In this document: piece after piece, positions 8,718 through 16,933 of the stretch
How the letters are laid out: each line of letters starts with the position of its first letter
Position numbering within the stretch: the first letter of the stretch is position 1
Assembly: GCF_936916975.1 (NCBI RefSeq)
Contig: NZ_CAKZGO010000013.1
Span: 1 to 64,000 of the forward strand
DNA: 64,000 bases
Direction of reading: 5' to 3'
Source of the DNA: an uncultured Dongia sp.
GTDB lineage: Bacteria > Pseudomonadota > Alphaproteobacteria > Dongiales > Dongiaceae
The notes under the pieces: generated by a model
Database searches by the model: none
Told to the model about the DNA's origin: nothing
What the model saw: only the letters and a program-made list of their open reading frames with translations
Translations under genes and position numbers: made by a program

Positions 8718-11700
8718 ATGACGATGATCCTCGCTGCTCCCTCGACTGAAGCCAATTCCCTGCGCCAACGCCTGCGCGCGCATTACCGGGCTGACGAGAC
8801 CGGTATCGTCGAAATGCTGTTGGGGCAGGCGGAATTGCCCGCCGAAATCCAGGACCGAATTGCCGCCCGGGCGCGCGCCCTGGTCGAGGAGGTGCGCCGC
8901 AACCGGGTGGGACAAGGCGGTATCGACGCCTTCATGCATGCCTATGAGCTGTCGTCCCGCGAGGGCGTGGTGCTGATGTGCCTTGCCGAGGCCCTTTTGC
9001 GAATTCCGGATAACGAGACCGCCAACCAGCTGATCCGCGACAAGCTGAAGGATGCCGATTTTGCCGCCCATCTGGGCGAATCGGATTCGATGTTCGTCAA
9101 TGCATCCACCTGGGCGCTGATGCTCACTGGGCGCATCATGCAGCTCGACCAGACCAGCAGCGATCTTCGCGGTGTGCTGAAACGCCTGGTGACGCGCAGC
9201 GGCGAGCCGGTCATCCGTCAGGCGGTGACGCAGGCGATGAAGATTCTCGGCAAGCAATTCGTCATGGGCCGTGACATCAGCGAAGCGACCGATCGGGCGG
9301 AATCCGCCGAAAAGCGCGGCTATCGCTATTCCTATGACATGCTGGGCGAAGCCGCGCGGACCATGAGGGATGCGGAGCGTTATTTCGCGTCCTACGTCAA
9401 TGCGATCGCTGCTATCGGCAAGGCGTCGAAAGGCAAAGGCATCATCGCTGGCCCCGGCATCTCGATCAAGCTCTCGGCCATCCATCCGCGTTATGAATTC
9501 GCGCAAAGCGACCGGGTGATGAAGGAGCTGGTGCCGCAGGTGGTGGCGCTGGCCCAGGCGGCGAAGAAGGCCGGCATCGGCTGCACCATCGACGCTGAGG
9601 AAGCCGACCGGCTCGATCTCTCGCTCGACATCATCGACGCTGTGGCAGGTGATGCCAGCTTGAAGGATTGGGATGGGCTGGGCCTCGCCATCCAGGCCTA
9701 TCAGAAACGCTGCCTGCCGCTTATCGACTGGCTGGCCGATTGCGCGCGCCGCAATCGGCGGCGGCTGATGGTGCGCCTGGTCAAGGGTGCTTATTGGGAC
9801 AGCGAGGTGAAATGGAGCCAGGAGCGGGGCCTGCCGGACTATCCGGTCTTCACGCGCAAGGTCTCGACCGATGTCTCCTATCTTGCTTGTGCACGTCGGC
9901 TGCTGTCCGATGGACAGGCCTTCTATCCAATGTTTGCCACCCACAATGCGCACACGCTGGCCGCCGTCATCGAGATGGCAGGCGGCGAGGCGGCGGCACG
10001 GGAGAAGCTTGAGTTCCAGCGCCTCCATGGCATGGGCGAACCGCTCTATGATCAGGTGACGCCGGCGGAAGCGATGGGCATTCCGTGCCGTGTCTACGCG
10101 CCGGTCGGCAGCCATGAAGATCTGCTGGCCTATCTGGTGCGCCGCCTGCTGGAAAACGGCGCCAATACATCCTTCGTCAACCGCATCGTCGATGAGAAGG
10201 CGCCCTTGGATGCCATCGTCGCCGATCCGATCATGCAGGTACGGAAGCTGAAGACCAAGCCGCATCCAGGCATTCCGCAGCCGCGCAACATGTTCGGGTC
10301 GGAACGCAAGAACTCGGCCGGCGTCGACCTCACGGACCCTGAAGTGATGCAGAAGCTGGCGGCGGAAGTGACCGCGGCGGCGGCGAACCTCGTCAGTTCC
10401 GGGCCAATCATTGGTGGCGTCGAGAAGACCGGCAAGACCGAGAATGTCGTCAATCCGGCCGATAGTCATCAAGTTGTCGGTCGCGTTGTCCAGGCGACAC
10501 AGGCCGATGTTGATGACGCGATTGCACGCGCTTCCCGCGCCTTTCCGGACTGGGCGGCCACCAGCGCCATGACGCGCGCGGCCTGCCTGGACCGTGCCGC
10601 TGATCTCATGGAAGCGCGCCGTGGCGAAGTGCTGGCGCTTTGCATCCAAGAAGCTGGCAAGACCATTGGTGACGCCATTGCCGAATTGCGCGAGGCGGTG
10701 GATTTCTGCCGCTATTACGCAGCACGGGCGCGGGCCGATTTTGGTACGCCCCTCGTCCTGCCCGGGCCGACGGGCGAACGCAACCAGCTGCTGATGCAGG
10801 GTCGTGGCGTCTTTGCCTGCATCTCGCCCTGGAATTTTCCGCTGGCGATCTTCATGGGCCAGGTGAGCGCGGCGCTGGCTGCCGGCAATTGTGTGATCGC
10901 CAAGCCTGCCGAGCAGACGCCGTTGATTGCGGCTCTTGCGGTGAAGCTGCTGCATCTGGCCGGCATCCCGGGCGATGTCCTCCATCTGCTGCCGGGTGAT
11001 GGCCCGAATGTCGGCGCGCCGCTGACGCGCGATCCGCGCATTGCCGGCGTGGCGTTCACGGGTTCGACGGAGACCGCTCGCCTCATCAACCGGACGCTGG
11101 CCGCCAAGGACGGGCCGATCGTGCCGCTCATTGCCGAGACCGGCGGGCAGAATGCAATGATCGTCGATTCATCCGCCCTGCCGGAACAGGTGGTGCGCGA
11201 CGTGCTGATCTCATCGTTCCAAAGTGCTGGCCAGCGCTGCTCGGCCTTGCGCGTGCTGTTTGTGCAGCAGGATATCGGGTTGAAGCTTGAGGAGATGCTG
11301 TCGGGCGCCATGGCCGAATTGCGCGTCGGCGATCCGGCCCTGCTTGCGACCGATATCGGCCCGGTGATCGATGCCGAGGCGAAGTCGGTTCTCGACGCCC
11401 ATGCCGCGCGCATGGAACGCGAAGGAAAACTCATCTATCGCGTGGGGTTGGATAAGGCTTGCAGCAAGGGGCATTTCTTTGCCCCGGTCGCCTATCGTAT
11501 CGATGGCCTTAACCGTCTTCAGCGCGAAGTGTTCGGGCCAGTCCTGCATGTCGTGCATTACGCCGCCGACAAATTGGACGACGTGCTGGCCTCGATCAAC
11601 GCCACCGGCTATGGCCTCACGCTCGGCATCCACAGCCGTATCGATGGCAAGGTCAAATACATCGCCGAGCGGCTGCGGGTCGGCAATACCTACGTCAACC

Positions 11701-11888
11701 GCAACATGATCGGCGCAGTGGTCGGCGTGCAGCCCTTCGGCGGCGAAGGGCTCTCTGGTACAGGCCCCAAGGCGGGTGGCCCGCATTACTTGCACCGCTT
11801 TGCGACCGAACGCACCCTCACCATCGACACGACGGCAGCGGGCGGCAATGCGAGCCTGTTGAGTTTGGAGGAGGAGGGCGGCGCGTAA
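8718..11888 (+). CDS. putA: Bifunctional proline dehydrogenase / L-glutamate-gamma-semialdehyde dehydrogenase PutA
   Basis: This 1056-residue enzyme oxidises proline to glutamate in two steps with substrate channelling. The N-terminal helical arm is followed by the FAD-dependent proline dehydrogenase barrel (about 150-480), with RLVKGAYWD, FATHNAHTL and FQRLHGMGE motifs. The aldehyde dehydrogenase domain (about 530-1030) has SPWNFPLAIF, FTGSTETA, the general base Glu807 in AETGGQN, and the catalytic Cys841 in GQRCSALR. The N-terminal ribbon-helix-helix DNA-binding domain of enteric PutA is absent, as is the extra C-terminal domain, so it is a short, non-autoregulatory type. It is divergent from the dehalogenase-like gene and convergent with the ABC transporter genes. 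Confidence 0.98.
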   Translation: MTMILAAPSTEANSLRQRLRAHYRADETGIVEMLLGQAELPAEIQDRIAARARALVEEVRRNRVGQGGIDAFMHAYELSSREGVVLMCLAEALLRIPDNETANQLIRDKLKDADFAAHLGESDSMFVNASTWALMLTGRIMQLDQTSSDLRGVLKRLVTRSGEPVIRQAVTQAMKILGKQFVMGRDISEATDRAESAEKRGYRYSYDMLGEAARTMRDAERYFASYVNAIAAIGKASKGKGIIAGPGISIKLSAIHPRYEFAQSDRVMKELVPQVVALAQAAKKAGIGCTIDAEEADRLDLSLDIIDAVAGDASLKDWDGLGLAIQAYQKRCLPLIDWLADCARRNRRRLMVRLVKGAYWDSEVKWSQERGLPDYPVFTRKVSTDVSYLACARRLLSDGQAFYPMFATHNAHTLAAVIEMAGGEAAAREKLEFQRLHGMGEPLYDQVTPAEAMGIPCRVYAPVGSHEDLLAYLVRRLLENGANTSFVNRIVDEKAPLDAIVADPIMQVRKLKTKPHPGIPQPRNMFGSERKNSAGVDLTDPEVMQKLAAEVTAAAANLVSSGPIIGGVEKTGKTENVVNPADSHQVVGRVVQATQADVDDAIARASRAFPDWAATSAMTRAACLDRAADLMEARRGEVLALCIQEAGKTIGDAIAELREAVDFCRYYAARARADFGTPLVLPGPTGERNQLLMQGRGVFACISPWNFPLAIFMGQVSAALAAGNCVIAKPAEQTPLIAALAVKLLHLAGIPGDVLHLLPGDGPNVGAPLTRDPRIAGVAFTGSTETARLINRTLAAKDGPIVPLIAETGGQNAMIVDSSALPEQVVRDVLISSFQSAGQRCSALRVLFVQQDIGLKLEEMLSGAMAELRVGDPALLATDIGPVIDAEAKSVLDAHAARMEREGKLIYRVGLDKACSKGHFFAPVAYRIDGLNRLQREVFGPVLHVVHYAADKLDDVLASINATGYGLTLGIHSRIDGKVKYIAERLRVGNTYVNRNMIGAVVGVQPFGGEGLSGTGPKAGGPHYLHRFATERTLTIDTTAAGGNASLLSLEEEGGA

Positions 11889-11901
11889 GCGTCGCCGCTA
11901 C

Positions 11902-13992
11902 CTAGAACACCACCTGCGTTGCCGTTGCCAGTTCCGCCATCGGGATGTGGCAGGCGATGCGGTGGCCGGCGGGCGAGACCTGTTCCGGCGGCGGGGTATC
12001 GTCGCAGATGGCGCCGATCTTGCGCGGACAACGCGTGGCGAAGGGGCAGCCCTTGGGCCGGTTCTGAGGGCTTGGGATATTGCCTTCGAGAATGATGCGG
12101 CGCTGCTTCACGTCCGGGTCCGCAATCGGCACCGCCGACATCAAGGCTTCGGTATAGGGATGATAGGGTGGTGCAAAGACGTCGGTGACCGACCCGAATT
12201 CCATCACCTTGCCGAGATACATCACGGCGACATGATCGGCGAGATAGCGCACGACCGACAGATCGTGAGAGATGAAGAGCAGCGTCGAGCCGCGTTTTCT
12301 CTGGATTTCGACCAGCAGATTGATGATGGCGGCCTGCACGGAGACATCAAGGGCCGAGACCGGCTCATCGGCCAGGATCATCTCCGGCTCGCCGGCGAGA
12401 GCCCGGGCGATGGCGACGCGCTGCTTCTGGCCGCCTGACAATTGGCGCGATTTCCGCGCCGCGAATTCGAGGGGCAGATTGACGGTCTTCAGCAGGTCAT
12501 TGACCTGGACGCGCGCTTCCTTGCCGCTGATCTGCTTCAGCTTCTTGATGGCACGTTCCATGACATAGCCGATGGTATGGCTGGGATTGAGCGTGCTTTC
12601 CGGGTTCTGGAACACCATCTGGATCGAGCGCTTCGTATCGCTGTCGCGCTTTTCCACCGCGGTATTGCCGATATCCTTGCCGGCCAACGTGACCTTGCCG
12701 CCGCTCGCCAGCTCGATGCCGGTGAGAACCTTGGCGAGCGTCGACTTGCCGCAGCCGGATTCGCCGACGATCGCCAGCGTTTCTGATTTCCGGGCGGCAA
12801 GTGTGATGTCGTCGACGGCATGAACATCATAGCCGCTACCGCCGAACATGCCGATCGCCTGATGGTAGGTTTTCTTGACATGATCAAGATCGAGAATAGG
12901 TGGCTGCGTCGTGAACTCGTTGGCGACGGTATCGACCGCAGTCGAGGTGGGACGCACATGTTTGGGCAACTCGGCCACGCGCACGCATTTCACGCGATGC
13001 TGTCCCGTGCCACCATAGGTGGCGGTGGGAATGGCCGCCGCCGTGCAGCGGGGGCCATCGGCATCCGAACAACGGGGCGCAAAAATGCAGCCCGGCGGGC
13101 GATTGAGGATCGGCGGCACCTGGCCCGGAATGGCGCTTAAGGGGCGGCTGCGCTTGTCGGCATTGAGCGTCGGGATGCAGTTGAGAAGGCCGCGCGTATA
13201 GGGATGGCGCGGGTCGCGGAACACCTCGCCGATGGGCCCCTCTTCGACCAGTTCGCCGGCATACATGACACCGATCCGATCGCAGATGCGCACCACGGTG
13301 CCGAGGTTATGGCTGATGAAGACGATCGAGCTGTGATGCTTCTGTCGCAGCTGTGCCACGAGATCGAGCACCGCCGCTTCCACCGTCACATCAAGGCCGG
13401 TGGTCGGCTCGTCCATCACCAGCAGTGACGGTTCCGACATCAGCGCCATGGCGATCACCACGCGCTGCTGCTGGCCACCCGACAGTTGATGCGGATAGCG
13501 GGTCATGATCCGCGCCGGGTCAGGCAGGTTTACTTCCTGCAGCATCTGCAGTGCCCGCTTGTAAGCCTCGTCCTCGCTGACATTGGAGTGGATGAGCGGG
13601 ACTTCCATCAGCTGCTTGCCGACCGGAATGACCGGGTTGAGACTGCTCATCGGGTCCTGATAGACCATGGCCATGCGGCCACCACGCAGCTTACGCAGTT
13701 CCTCGTCCGACATTTTGGTCATGTCCCGTCCTTCGAACAGGATCTGACCACCGGTAATACGCCCGGCGCCGCCGAGGTATTTCATGATGGCAAAGGCGAC
13801 GGTCGACTTGCCGCAGCCGGATTCGCCAACCAGGCCCAAAGCCTCGCCTTCGTAAAGCGTCAGGCTGATATTGGGGACGACCTTGAGCTCACCGGCGCGC
13901 ACGAAGTAGGAGATCGAGACGTTACGCAATTCCAGGATGGCTTTGCGTGTCTCGACGCTCGGTTCCAATGTCGCGGCGGCGTTGCTGCTCAT
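11902..13992 (-). CDS. Dipeptide/oligopeptide-type ABC transporter, fused double ATP-binding protein (DppD-DppF)
   Basis: This 696-residue protein joins two complete ABC ATPases of the peptide/nickel class. Half 1 has Walker A GLVGESGCGKST, signature LSGGQQQRV and Walker B LLVMDEPTTGLD. Half 2 has GESGCGKSTLAKVL, LSGGQKQRVAIARAL and ILADEPVSALD. Each half ends with the oligopeptide-type C-terminal extension containing clustered cysteines (PPGCIFAPRC and PKGCPFATRC). Separate DppD and DppF chains are more common, but such fusions are known (GsiA/YejF-like). It is last in a minus-strand run after the two permease genes. No substrate-binding protein gene is beside them, so the substrate is unknown. 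Peptides, opines or betaine-like compounds are all possible. Confidence 0.92.
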   Translation of the reverse strand: MSSNAAATLEPSVETRKAILELRNVSISYFVRAGELKVVPNISLTLYEGEALGLVGESGCGKSTVAFAIMKYLGGAGRITGGQILFEGRDMTKMSDEELRKLRGGRMAMVYQDPMSSLNPVIPVGKQLMEVPLIHSNVSEDEAYKRALQMLQEVNLPDPARIMTRYPHQLSGGQQQRVVIAMALMSEPSLLVMDEPTTGLDVTVEAAVLDLVAQLRQKHHSSIVFISHNLGTVVRICDRIGVMYAGELVEEGPIGEVFRDPRHPYTRGLLNCIPTLNADKRSRPLSAIPGQVPPILNRPPGCIFAPRCSDADGPRCTAAAIPTATYGGTGQHRVKCVRVAELPKHVRPTSTAVDTVANEFTTQPPILDLDHVKKTYHQAIGMFGGSGYDVHAVDDITLAARKSETLAIVGESGCGKSTLAKVLTGIELASGGKVTLAGKDIGNTAVEKRDSDTKRSIQMVFQNPESTLNPSHTIGYVMERAIKKLKQISGKEARVQVNDLLKTVNLPLEFAARKSRQLSGGQKQRVAIARALAGEPEMILADEPVSALDVSVQAAIINLLVEIQRKRGSTLLFISHDLSVVRYLADHVAVMYLGKVMEFGSVTDVFAPPYHPYTEALMSAVPIADPDVKQRRIILEGNIPSPQNRPKGCPFATRCPRKIGAICDDTPPPEQVSPAGHRIACHIPMAELATATQVVF

Positions 13993-14013
13993 CGATGCAC
14001 GTCCTTACTTCAC

Positions 14014-14865
14014 TTAGTCGCGAATGCTGATCTCGCGCATGCCGTCGGCCAACAGGCTCAAGCCCACCACAAGCGAGGAAATGGCGGCGGCGGGGAACAG
14101 CGACATATGCGGATAGATCGACATCATGGCATAGGTTTCCTTGACCATGCCGCCCCAATCCGGGTCGGGCGGCGGCAGGCCGAGCCCCAGGAAGCCGAGG
14201 ACACCGATAGCGATGGTGGTGTAGCCGAGACGGAGGCACGCATCGACGATCAGCGGCCCGCGGGCATTGGGCAGGATTTCCACCAGCATGATATAGAGCG
14301 CCGATTCACCGCGCATTTTGGCAGCGGCGACATATTCGCGTTCCCGCAACTCCAGGGTCATACCGCGCACGATGCGGGTGATCTGTGGCGAGGAGATGAA
14401 GATGACCGCCAGAATGATGTTATTCGCCGACGCGCCGAAGCGCATGATGACGATGATGTAGAGCACGATCGCCGGGAACGAGAGCACGATGTCGGAAATA
14501 CGGTTGACGAGATCATCGACCCAACCGCGGTAATAGCCGGCCATCAAACCCATCATGCAGCCGATCGCATAAGCGCAGAGCACCGCGAGCGGCGCCACCG
14601 CGAACACGGTGCGCGATCCCCAGATGATGCGCGAGAGGATATCGCGGCCCGAATTGTCGGTGCCCAGCCAATTGACGGCACTTGGCGTGGGGTCGATCAG
14701 CGCGTCCATGTTGTTGGCATTGGGGTCGAAGGGCGCGATCCAGGGGGCGAAGATGGCGACGAATAGCCAGAACAGCACCAGGAACGCGCCGATCATCCCG
14801 ACCGGCGATTCCTTGAGAAGTCGTACCCTGTTCCAGGTCAGGGCGAGGACGCCATCATTAGCCAT
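14014..14865 (-). CDS. Dipeptide-type ABC transporter permease (DppC-like)
   Basis: This 283-residue inner-membrane permease belongs to the OppC/DppC group. The N-terminal OppC_N segment (LLKESPVGMIGAFLVLFWLFVAIF) includes the first membrane helix. It is followed by the periplasmic loop typical of DppC (WLGTDNSGRDILSRIIWGSRT) and the EAA-loop region (AAKMRGESALYIMLVEILPNARGP). The C-terminus lies in the ATPase-facing part. It lies 12 bp downstream of the DppB-like gene and 21 bp upstream of the fused ATPase gene, giving a complete membrane part of one importer. Confidence 0.93.
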   Translation of the reverse strand: MANDGVLALTWNRVRLLKESPVGMIGAFLVLFWLFVAIFAPWIAPFDPNANNMDALIDPTPSAVNWLGTDNSGRDILSRIIWGSRTVFAVAPLAVLCAYAIGCMMGLMAGYYRGWVDDLVNRISDIVLSFPAIVLYIIVIMRFGASANNIILAVIFISSPQITRIVRGMTLELREREYVAAAKMRGESALYIMLVEILPNARGPLIVDACLRLGYTTIAIGVLGFLGLGLPPPDPDWGGMVKETYAMMSIYPHMSLFPAAAISSLVVGLSLLADGMREISIRD

Positions 14866-14877
14866 ATCTGCTCTGCC

Positions 14878-15819
14878 TTAACTGAAGCGAATGCGTGGGT
14901 TGAGCATCATGTAACCGAGATCGCCCGCGATCTGGGTGCTGACCGAGACCAACACGGCAAACAAGGCAGCTGCCTCGACCACGGCGACGTCCTGGGAGAG
15001 AGCCGCTTCGAGCAACATGCGGCCGAAGCCGGGATAGGCAAAGACCGCCTCGACCACGACCACGCCGGTAATGAGATAATTGATCTGCAGCAGGATCACC
15101 GTAAAGGGTGCGATCATCGCATTGCGCAAAGCGTGTTTCATGATCACGGCGCGGAAGCTTAGGCCCTTGAGCACGGCGGTGCGGATATAGGGCCGGGTCA
15201 TGACCTCGACCATCGAGGCCCGGACCATGCGCACAACATAGCCGAGATCATAGAGAACCATCACCGTGACAGGCAGGATCAATTGCTGCCATAGCGACCA
15301 GCCGGCGCCGGTGTCGAGTGACGATGTGCCGGGTAGCCAGCCCAGCCAGATAACGAAGATGCTGGCGAGAAAGACGCCGGAAGCAAATTCCGGGACCGAT
15401 GTCGTGACGATACTCCCGACCGAGATACTTCGGTCTAGTATGGATCCCTCGCGCATCCCGGCAGCGATTCCCAGGATGATCGACAAGGGCACGATCACGG
15501 CAAAGGCCGTTCCTGCCAGCAGCAGGGTGTTGCCGAGGCGATCCCAGATGATGCTGTTGACCTCGGTCTTGTAGAGGGTCGAAAAGCCGAGATCGCCGGT
15601 CAGGGTATTGCCGAGCCATTCGCTATACCGGACGATGACGGGGCGATTGAGGCCCATCTTTTCGTTGAGGATATCTACTTGATTCTGGGTCGCGAAAGGC
15701 CCAAGGACCTTACGTGCCACCTGACCCGGCGTGAATTCGAACGCGGCAAAGACCAGCGCCGAAACCACCAGCATCGTGAACGCAAGCAAAGCTATACGCT
15801 TGGACAGAAATGCCAGCAT
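14878..15819 (-). CDS. Dipeptide-type ABC transporter permease (DppB-like)
   Basis: This 313-residue permease of the OppB/DppB group has six predicted membrane segments. The amino end is MLAFLSKRIALLAFTMLVVSALVFA. The periplasmic part contains MGLNRPVIVRYSEWLGNTLTGDLGFS, the typical DppB signature, and the EAA loop reads LKGLSFRAVIMKHALRNAMIAPFTV. It is the first transporter gene of the block. About 170 bp separate it from the upstream ornithine-cyclodeaminase-family gene on the same strand, so it may share that transcript or have its own promoter. The substrate is not evident. Confidence 0.93.
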   Translation of the reverse strand: MLAFLSKRIALLAFTMLVVSALVFAAFEFTPGQVARKVLGPFATQNQVDILNEKMGLNRPVIVRYSEWLGNTLTGDLGFSTLYKTEVNSIIWDRLGNTLLLAGTAFAVIVPLSIILGIAAGMREGSILDRSISVGSIVTTSVPEFASGVFLASIFVIWLGWLPGTSSLDTGAGWSLWQQLILPVTVMVLYDLGYVVRMVRASMVEVMTRPYIRTAVLKGLSFRAVIMKHALRNAMIAPFTVILLQINYLITGVVVVEAVFAYPGFGRMLLEAALSQDVAVVEAAALFAVLVSVSTQIAGDLGYMMLNPRIRFS

Positions 15820-15989
15820 GTCCCCTCGGCCATCCCTGAGCCCTCAACCCGTCGCCGGGTCCCGATCTTTGCCGGGAAGTAGCTCTTGGATTGAACTAAA
15901 GCATAAAAGTTTCACCTTGCCAGCCTCTAATATCGAATAGTGGCATAACTGCCAGTAACCCGGCGCATGGCTGAAAAGGTCGGGAATCC

Positions 15990-16931
15990 TCAGGTCGAGC
16001 GTTGCTGCTTTTCAAAAAGGTACTGGGCCACGGCCAAATCCTCATGACCGCCGCCACCGGATTTGAACCAGGTGATCTCGGTGGGCGACAACCGGCCCGG
16101 TTTTTCGCCGCGGTTGAGTTCAAACATGTCGATGAGATCTGCCGCGGCGGTGAAGCCCTTTGCAATCGGTTCGCAAACGTCGCCCGCAACGCCGATGGTC
16201 GTGAGACGTGCATCTATATAGTGCCGCGGGGCCCGCTTGAAGGCCGCGTCGTCCGCCTCGCGCATCTCCGGCAGATAGCCGCCGACGAGATCGAGATGGC
16301 AGCCGGGCTTGAGCCAGGCACCGCGGATGATAGGTTCGGTTGCTCGGGTTGCGGTCGAAATGATGTCGGCTTGTGCCGCGGCGCCGGCCAGATCGCTGAC
16401 GATCTCGACGGGCAAGCCGCGGGCGCGCAGCGGCGCTGCGTCGAGTATTTCCGGTCGCCGATTCCACCACAGCACCCGGCGGATCGGCCGCGTCGCACAA
16501 TGCGCGATGATGAGATAGGGCGCCAGGGCGCCGCCGCCACAGACCAGCAAGGTCGCAGCGTCCGACCGGGCGAGAAGGTCCGCAGCCATGGCGGAATTGG
16601 CGGCAGTCTTCACCAAAGTAAGAGCGGCACCATCCAGGGTCGCGATGGCGGCCCCGGTTTTGCCCTCGAACAAGGCATAGAGGCCCTGAACCGCCGGCAG
16701 CGCCCGCGCCGGATTGTCGGGGAAAACACTCACCAGCTTGATGCCGAAATAGCTGTCATAGGTCCAGGCCGGCAGCAGCAGCCAGTCATTCTGCGTGCCA
16801 TTTGCCATGGCCTGGCCCAGCAGCAGGCGATCTAGGACATCGACACCTCGCCGGTTCATGGCCTTGAGGGCTGCGATCAGGCCGGGATAGTCGGCCAATG
16901 CATGAATTTGGTCGGCAGTCAGATGCTGCAT
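15990..16931 (-). CDS. Ornithine cyclodeaminase / mu-crystallin family protein
   Basis: This 313-residue NAD(P)-dependent enzyme belongs to the family that includes ornithine cyclodeaminase, alanine dehydrogenase (AlaDH-like) and pyrroline/piperideine-2-carboxylate reductase. The characteristic segments are GIKLVSVFPDNPARALPAVQGLYALFEGKTG (about 63-93) and TLVKTAANSAMAADLLAR. A Rossmann domain begins at LLVCGGGALAPYLI and ends with a region rich in acidic residues around LVGGYLPEMREADD. The dinucleotide loop (CGGGALAP) is not the textbook GxGxxA. It starts 2 bp downstream of the flavin oxidoreductase gene, so both are one operon. The neighbours putA and a demethylase-like enzyme make a cyclic imino-acid reductase the most attractive role, but true ornithine cyclodeaminase is not excluded. 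Confidence 0.85.
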   Translation of the reverse strand: MQHLTADQIHALADYPGLIAALKAMNRRGVDVLDRLLLGQAMANGTQNDWLLLPAWTYDSYFGIKLVSVFPDNPARALPAVQGLYALFEGKTGAAIATLDGAALTLVKTAANSAMAADLLARSDAATLLVCGGGALAPYLIIAHCATRPIRRVLWWNRRPEILDAAPLRARGLPVEIVSDLAGAAAQADIISTATRATEPIIRGAWLKPGCHLDLVGGYLPEMREADDAAFKRAPRHYIDARLTTIGVAGDVCEPIAKGFTAAADLIDMFELNRGEKPGRLSPTEITWFKSGGGGHEDLAVAQYLFEKQQRST

Positions 16932-16933
16932 GG

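Noticed and set aside
8697-10985. 762-codon minus-strand frame antisense to putA
   Set aside because: It mirrors the third-position bias of putA; the plus strand holds all PutA motifs.
13486-14766. Long plus-strand frame antisense to the ABC permease/ATPase genes
   Set aside because: It is His/Gln/Asp-rich shadow composition and has no family features.
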